The notes under the pieces: generated by a model | Databases searched by the model: none | Seen by the model: only the letters and a program-made list of their open reading frames with translations | What the model was told of the DNA's origin: nothing | Shown: in pieces, positions 12,977 through 16,706 of the stretch | Numbering within the stretch: the first letter of the stretch is position 1 | Layout: each line of letters opens with the position of its first letter | Source of the DNA: Synergistales bacterium Syner_01 | GTDB lineage: Bacteria > Synergistota > Synergistia > Synergistales > Aminobacteriaceae | Length of the DNA: 16,706 nucleotides | Direction of reading: 5' to 3' | NCBI GenBank assembly: GCA_001604435.1 | Contig: LVBO01000210.1 | Span: 1 to 16,706, forward strand | Made by a program: the position numbers and the translations under genes

Positions 12977-13347
12977 CGGCGGAGCATCTTCTGACGGGCC
13001 GTCGCGGGGAGGAACTCGCCGAAGCGCATCTGCGCGCCCTCGGATGGACGGTCCTTGAACGGAACGTCTCCTTCAGAGGGGGAGAGCTGGACATCGTCGC
13101 CCGCGACGGGAACGAGCTCGTCGTCGTGGAAGTGCGCACGCGCGCGCCGGGGTGGATGCAGAGCGGCGAACAGTCGGTGGGGCCGAGAAAGATCCGTCGT
13201 CTCGTCCGTACCGGCACGAAATACATGAATTCCCGCCGATGGGACGGTCCGTGGCGGATCGACGTCGTGGCCGTGACGCTGCCGGAGGACGGAGACGCGC
13301 ATATCGAGCGATTCGAGGATATCACGGCGGGGGGCGATTACGCATGA
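12973..13347 (+). CDS. yraN: YraN family nuclease-like protein (UPF0102)
   Basis: A 124-residue protein with a restriction-endonuclease-like core. Signature elements are GRRGEELAEAHLRALGW near the N-terminus, NVSFRGGELDIVARDG and LVVVEVRTR. The last corresponds to the D...ExK active-site strand with arginine in place of lysine, a frequent variant in this family. Its role is uncertain; it often neighbours rnhB, comM and dprA, suggesting DNA processing or uptake. It overlaps both neighbours by ATGA. Confidence 0.92.
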   Translation: MTAEHLLTGRRGEELAEAHLRALGWTVLERNVSFRGGELDIVARDGNELVVVEVRTRAPGWMQSGEQSVGPRKIRRLVRTGTKYMNSRRWDGPWRIDVVAVTLPEDGDAHIERFEDITAGGDYA

Positions 13348-14846
13348 ACGGCGTTCAGGGAATCACGCTCCGCGGTATCGAAGCGGTCGCCGTCGAAGTC
13401 GAAGCGGAGATCACGGGCGGGCTGTTTTCCATCGCCATCGTCGGTCTTCCGGACGCGGCGGTGCGCGAGTCGAAAGAGCGGGTCCGGGCTGCGCTCCGTT
13501 TTTTGGGAATGGCCGTCAGGGGGCGTGTCGCGGTCAATCTTGCTCCGGCGGATCTTCCGAAGGAAGGGGCTGTCCTCGATCTTCCGATAGCGATCGGCAT
13601 CGCCTCGGCCATGGGCGCTCTCCCCTCCGTACCCGGGGGTATATTTCTGGGAGAGCTTGCTCTCGACGGGCGTCTGCGGGGAGTCAGAGGCGCCGTCGGC
13701 GCCGCGATCCTCGCCCGCGACTCGGGAGTTCCTCTCTTCGCCCCCGCCGAAAACGCCTCGGAGATATCGCTCGTCAAGGGGTGCGAGGCGTACGCGGTGG
13801 AGGACCTGGCGGATCTCTTCGCCTTCTTCCGCGGCGAGAAGGAGCTCCTCTCGGTACCCGAGTATGCGCCGCCGGAAGACGACGTCCGCGCCGATCCCGA
13901 CTTCGCCGATATCAGGGGGCAGGCGGGGGCGCGCCGCGCACTGGAGATCGCGGCCGCGGGGCACCATAATATCTTGCTCATCGGCTCGCCGGGAAGCGGC
14001 AAGACGCTCCTCGCGCGGGCGCTTCGGGGCATCCTCCCGCCGCTCTCCCACGAGGAACTGCTGGAGACGACGCTGGTACGGAGCACGCTCGGCCTCCCTT
14101 TCGAACGGGGGGTGCAGCCGCCGTTCCGGTCGGTCCATCACACGGCGAGCACCGTCTCCATCTGCGGAGGCGGCGCGACCCTTCGTCCTGGAGAGATCAG
14201 CCTCGCCCACAGGGGAGTGCTCTTCCTCGACGAGTTTCCCGAGTTCCGCCGCGATCTGCTTGAAGGCCTCCGTCAGCCGCTGGAGGACGGGGCGATCACG
14301 GTCAGCAGGGCCGCGGGTTCCGCGCTCTACCCCTGCCGCGTGCTGCTCGTCGTCGCCGCGAATCCGTGCGCATGCGGCTGGGACGGCGATCCCGTGGAAC
14401 GATGCGTCTGCTCCCACCTTGAGAGGGAGCGCTACCGCCGGAAGATATCCGGACCCATCCTCGACAGAATCGACCTGCACGTCTCCGTGCCCCGGCTCTT
14501 GCCCGAAGAGCTCGTCGCGGTGGAGAGCGCGGGCGGCGAATGCAGCGCGGACGTCGCCAAGCGGGTACGCGCCGCGCGGGAGATCCAGAGGGAGCGCTGG
14601 GCGTCCCACGGATTTTCCTGCAACGCCGAGCTCCCCGAACGCCTGGTCAAACGCTCGCTTGCTCTATCGTCCGACGTGCGTCCTTTCCTCTCCTCGATGG
14701 CGGGCAACCTGCGCCTCTCCGGAAGAGGAATAGGGCGGGTGCTCAAGGTCGCGCGAACGATCGCGGATCTTGCCCGAAGCGACAGCGTCGACGTCCCGCA
14801 CGTCGCCGAAGCCCTCGCGTACAGAGACGGAGGCGTCTGGAGATGA
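13344..14846 (+). CDS. comM: ComM/YifB AAA+ ATPase (Mg-chelatase-like)
   Basis: A 500-residue hexameric helicase-type ATPase that promotes branch migration during natural transformation. The N-terminal Lon-like domain (residues 1-160, IAIVGLPDAAVRESKERVRAAL) is followed by the AAA+ domain with Walker A GSPGSGKT (about 214), Walker B GVLFLDEFPEF (about 291) and the cysteine cluster NPCACG...CVC (about 340), then the C-terminal Mg-chelatase subdomain (LSGRGIGRVLKVARTIADL). The ATG at 13344 overlaps the yraN stop (ATGA) and gives the usual family length. It is followed by dprA, another transformation gene, which fits a shared role. Confidence 0.96.
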   Translation: MNGVQGITLRGIEAVAVEVEAEITGGLFSIAIVGLPDAAVRESKERVRAALRFLGMAVRGRVAVNLAPADLPKEGAVLDLPIAIGIASAMGALPSVPGGIFLGELALDGRLRGVRGAVGAAILARDSGVPLFAPAENASEISLVKGCEAYAVEDLADLFAFFRGEKELLSVPEYAPPEDDVRADPDFADIRGQAGARRALEIAAAGHHNILLIGSPGSGKTLLARALRGILPPLSHEELLETTLVRSTLGLPFERGVQPPFRSVHHTASTVSICGGGATLRPGEISLAHRGVLFLDEFPEFRRDLLEGLRQPLEDGAITVSRAAGSALYPCRVLLVVAANPCACGWDGDPVERCVCSHLERERYRRKISGPILDRIDLHVSVPRLLPEELVAVESAGGECSADVAKRVRAAREIQRERWASHGFSCNAELPERLVKRSLALSSDVRPFLSSMAGNLRLSGRGIGRVLKVARTIADLARSDSVDVPHVAEALAYRDGGVWR

Positions 14847-15949
14847 ACCCGGTGCTGCGAACGCTCCTGGTGTTGGCAGGTTCGGGAGGTCCCGCCGTCC
14901 GTATCTGGAACGCATTTGAACGCGAGGCGCTTTCTCCCGAGACGTTCTGGGAGGAGGGGGAAACGCTCTGGAGTCGCCTGGGGTGTTCCGAAGCGGTGTG
15001 CCGGACGTTGCGAAGCCTCGTCGATTCCTGCTGGCCCGACGAAGAGGAGCAGCGCGCGAAGCGGGTCGGCGTCCGTCTTCTTACCTTCCGCGACAAGGAG
15101 TGGCCCGACGCGCTCGGCGGACTGCCCGACTCTCCCCGCTTGCTCTACGTCAGGGGCAAGTGGCCGCTCCGAGGTCCTTCCGTTGCCGTCGTCGGGACCA
15201 GGCGATGCTCCACGTACGGTATGCGCGCCGCCTTCGAGATCGGCCGCGCCGTCGGCGGCGCAGGGGGCGTCGTTATCAGCGGCGGAGCGGCGGGCATCGA
15301 CAAGGCTGCCCACGAAGGATGCCTCTCGGCAGGAGGCACAAGCGCCGCCGTCCTCGGAACAGGCGTCGACGTGGCCTATCCCCGCGGCCACGAACCGCTC
15401 TTTGCCCGCCTCGTCGAAGAGGGAGGCGCGCTGCTCTCGGAATACCCCCTCGGTTCGCAGCCCAAGCAGTGGCGCTTTCCGGAGCGCAACCGCATCATCG
15501 CGTCGCTCGCCGACCGTCTGGTCGTCGTCGAGGCGCCTTCGAAGAGCGGCGCGATGATTACGGCTCGCTGCGCTCTCGAAGCGGGCCGGGAGGTATGGGC
15601 GGTTCCGGGAAGGATCAACGAATCGGGGTGCGAAGGTTCCAACCGTCTTCTGTACGACGGCGCCGTGCCGTTGGTGTCGATACCCGACTTCATTTCCCTC
15701 GCCCTTGGACGCCAGCTCTCCCTCTTCGAAGAGACGCCGATTCGAGGAGAGCAAAATTCCGTTGCCTTCACTGAAAAAGAGCAAAGAATTCTTTGCCTTT
15801 TGGAAAAATCCGGGGAGAGAACTGTTGACAACCTTGCTGTTGAGGGTACAATGACTCCCGCTGATGTATTTTCCTGCCTCGCTGCGCTTATGGCCGCGGG
15901 GCGTGTTTTTGTCGCGGGACCGGGCCGTTGGAGCGCCGTCCCGAAGTAA
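14843..15949 (+). CDS. dprA: DNA-processing protein DprA (Smf)
   Basis: A 368-residue protein that loads RecA on incoming single-stranded DNA in transformation. The N-terminal helical region (1-90) is followed by the extended Rossmann domain: VAVVGTRRCSTYG (about 113), SGGAAGIDKAAHEG, GTGVDVAYPRGHEPLF, FPERNRIIASLADRLVVVEA and GREVWAVPGRINESGCEGSN. A C-terminal winged-helix (DprA_WH) segment (about 300-365) is present. The ATG overlaps the comM stop by ATGA. Together with comM and possibly the pilin-like gene, it hints at natural competence. Confidence 0.96.
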   Translation: MNPVLRTLLVLAGSGGPAVRIWNAFEREALSPETFWEEGETLWSRLGCSEAVCRTLRSLVDSCWPDEEEQRAKRVGVRLLTFRDKEWPDALGGLPDSPRLLYVRGKWPLRGPSVAVVGTRRCSTYGMRAAFEIGRAVGGAGGVVISGGAAGIDKAAHEGCLSAGGTSAAVLGTGVDVAYPRGHEPLFARLVEEGGALLSEYPLGSQPKQWRFPERNRIIASLADRLVVVEAPSKSGAMITARCALEAGREVWAVPGRINESGCEGSNRLLYDGAVPLVSIPDFISLALGRQLSLFEETPIRGEQNSVAFTEKEQRILCLLEKSGERTVDNLAVEGTMTPADVFSCLAALMAAGRVFVAGPGRWSAVPK

Positions 15950-15980
15950 CTCCAAACCATTCGGGAAAGGAAGAAACCTG

Positions 15981-16307
15981 GTGCCCATTACAAAAAAATT
16001 TTGCGGAACCCGGGGGCGCATGACCGAGTCCCTCGAGTTCAAAAGAGTGCTCCACGATCTTGAACGGCGGTATCTCTCCCCTGATGCTCAGGCGAAGATC
16101 TACCGCTATCTTGCAACGGAAGAAGTGCCGCTGGAAGTTACGGAGCGGGCTATTCTCGAAGCGGTCGCCCTCGGCCGTCTCAAGAATGCCGCTGCGGACG
16201 CTTCTCTTTTTGATTTCCTCGTAGACGCGCTGCTGGACGACTGTTCCTTCGAGATCCCCGAGACGGCCTCGGAGAGGCTCTATCCTTCGAGCTGCACTCT
16301 TTGCTGA
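15981..16307 (+). CDS. Small helical protein at the smg position (possible DUF494 relative)
   Basis: A 108-residue, mostly helical acidic protein between dprA and topA. From about residue 25 (YLSPDAQAKIYRYLATEEVPLEVTERAILEAVAL), followed by FDFLVDALLDD, it resembles the C-terminal half of Smg/DUF494, which occupies the dprA-topA gap in many proteobacteria. The similarity is weak and position carries much of the argument. The GTG at 15981 has AAAGGAAG 8 bases upstream; the ATG at 16020 is an alternative start. It ends with a cysteine pair (SSCTLC). Function unknown. Confidence 0.6.
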   Translation: MPITKKFCGTRGRMTESLEFKRVLHDLERRYLSPDAQAKIYRYLATEEVPLEVTERAILEAVALGRLKNAAADASLFDFLVDALLDDCSFEIPETASERLYPSSCTLC

Positions 16308-16323
16308 GGGCGGTTTTTTTCGC

Positions 16324-16706
16324 ATGGTTCGCAAAAAAACAGCCGCTGAAGCGGAGGGAGTAGTAGAAAAAGCCGCCGCTTCACCGAAAAAGAGTACGAA
16401 GACGACATCGAAGACTGCACAAGATTCGTCGGCTCCGGCGAAGAAAGCCTCCATCAAAAAAAGCGCTCCATCGAAGAGCGCCTCGTCGTCCGGGGCGGCG
16501 GCGAAGTCGAAGAAGCGCGCGTCGACGAAAAGCTCCGCCGCGAACAACGCGTCGGAGAAGACGGTTTCTGCGGACACGCTCCCGAAGAAGCCCGTGAGAA
16601 AACAAACGGCGAAAAAGAGTCCGGCATCTCGGCCAAAGTCGAAGACGGCGCTTCCGGCCGCGGCAGGCTCTTCGGACAGAACGCTCGTTATCGTGGAATC
16701 TCCAAC
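16324..16706 (+). CDS. topA: DNA topoisomerase I, 5' part, with lysine-rich N-terminal extension
   Basis: The frame is open from ATG 16324 to the window end (127 codons, partial). The last visible residues, TLVIVESP, are the start of the TOPRIM domain of bacterial topoisomerase I (normally TLVIVESPxKAK), which relaxes negative supercoils. The ordinary enzyme starts only a few residues before this motif. Here it is preceded by about 118 residues made almost entirely of Lys, Ala, Ser, Thr and Pro, with about two dozen lysines and no predicted structure. Such a tail resembles histone H1-like or topoisomerase tails and would bind DNA non-specifically. A GAGGGCGG site at 16306-16313, overlapping the previous stop, is the likely ribosome site. 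No in-frame alternative start with a ribosome site is seen nearer to TOPRIM. Confidence 0.88.
   Translation, partial: MVRKKTAAEAEGVVEKAAASPKKSTKTTSKTAQDSSAPAKKASIKKSAPSKSASSSGAAAKSKKRASTKSSAANNASEKTVSADTLPKKPVRKQTAKKSPASRPKSKTALPAAAGSSDRTLVIVESP

Noticed and set aside
13338..14609. 423-codon minus-strand frame
   Set aside because: Antisense to comM, composition typical of a shadow frame.
14432..16042. 536-codon minus-strand frame over comM/dprA
   Set aside because: Shadow of two well-supported genes; no ribosome site or recognisable motif.

Overview
The window joins two unlike pieces of a bacterial chromosome at a tRNA-Ser gene. The right part (about 5.5-16.7 kb) is GC-rich, dense with genes and all on the + strand. 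Its order lepB, rbgA, rnhB, fliK-like, flhB-like, yraN, comM, dprA, smg-like, topA resembles the rbgA-rnhB-ylqG-ylqH ... dprA-topA neighbourhood known from Bacillus. Together with an indolepyruvate:ferredoxin oxidoreductase (IorA/IorB), it suggests an anaerobic, amino-acid-fermenting bacterium. I favour a Synergistota member, but this is inferred from gene content and synteny only.

The left part (1 to about 5.4 kb) looks like an integrated genomic island. A P4-type tyrosine integrase lies just inside the 3' end of tRNA-Ser(UGA), pointing away from it. The integrase gene overlaps a HipA-like kinase gene by 4 bp (GTGA). The kinase gene overlaps, by ATGA, a gene for a protein with a HipA N-terminal-like region and a HIRAN domain. 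One good promoter precedes the integrase and one strong terminator follows the HIRAN gene, so the three probably form a single transcript. No HipB-type helix-turn-helix gene is visible. The left edge carries two 16-bp direct repeats resembling an insertion-sequence end, followed by a putative zinc-binding protein of unknown function.

Between the zinc-binding protein and the HIRAN gene, about 0.69-2.24 kb is nearly free of believable genes. The exception is a 53-residue one-helix membrane protein. The stretch is packed with short, near-perfect inverted repeats. Several are relatives of one another: they share a core or loop but differ in their stems by paired changes that keep base pairing. 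This is the least explained part of the window.

The core region runs as follows. A CoA-binding protein has its own promoter. A 4-hydroxybenzoyl-CoA-type thioesterase then leads directly into iorA and iorB. A strong hairpin after iorB lies inside the leader of a pilin-like gene. A new promoter starts the long lepB-to-topA run, in which five consecutive junctions are 4-bp ATGA overlaps. This run mixes protein export (LepB), ribosome assembly (RbgA), flagellar-export relatives (FliK/FlhB-like) and DNA uptake or topology functions (ComM, DprA, TopA). topA is cut by the window end and carries an unusual lysine-rich N-terminal extension.
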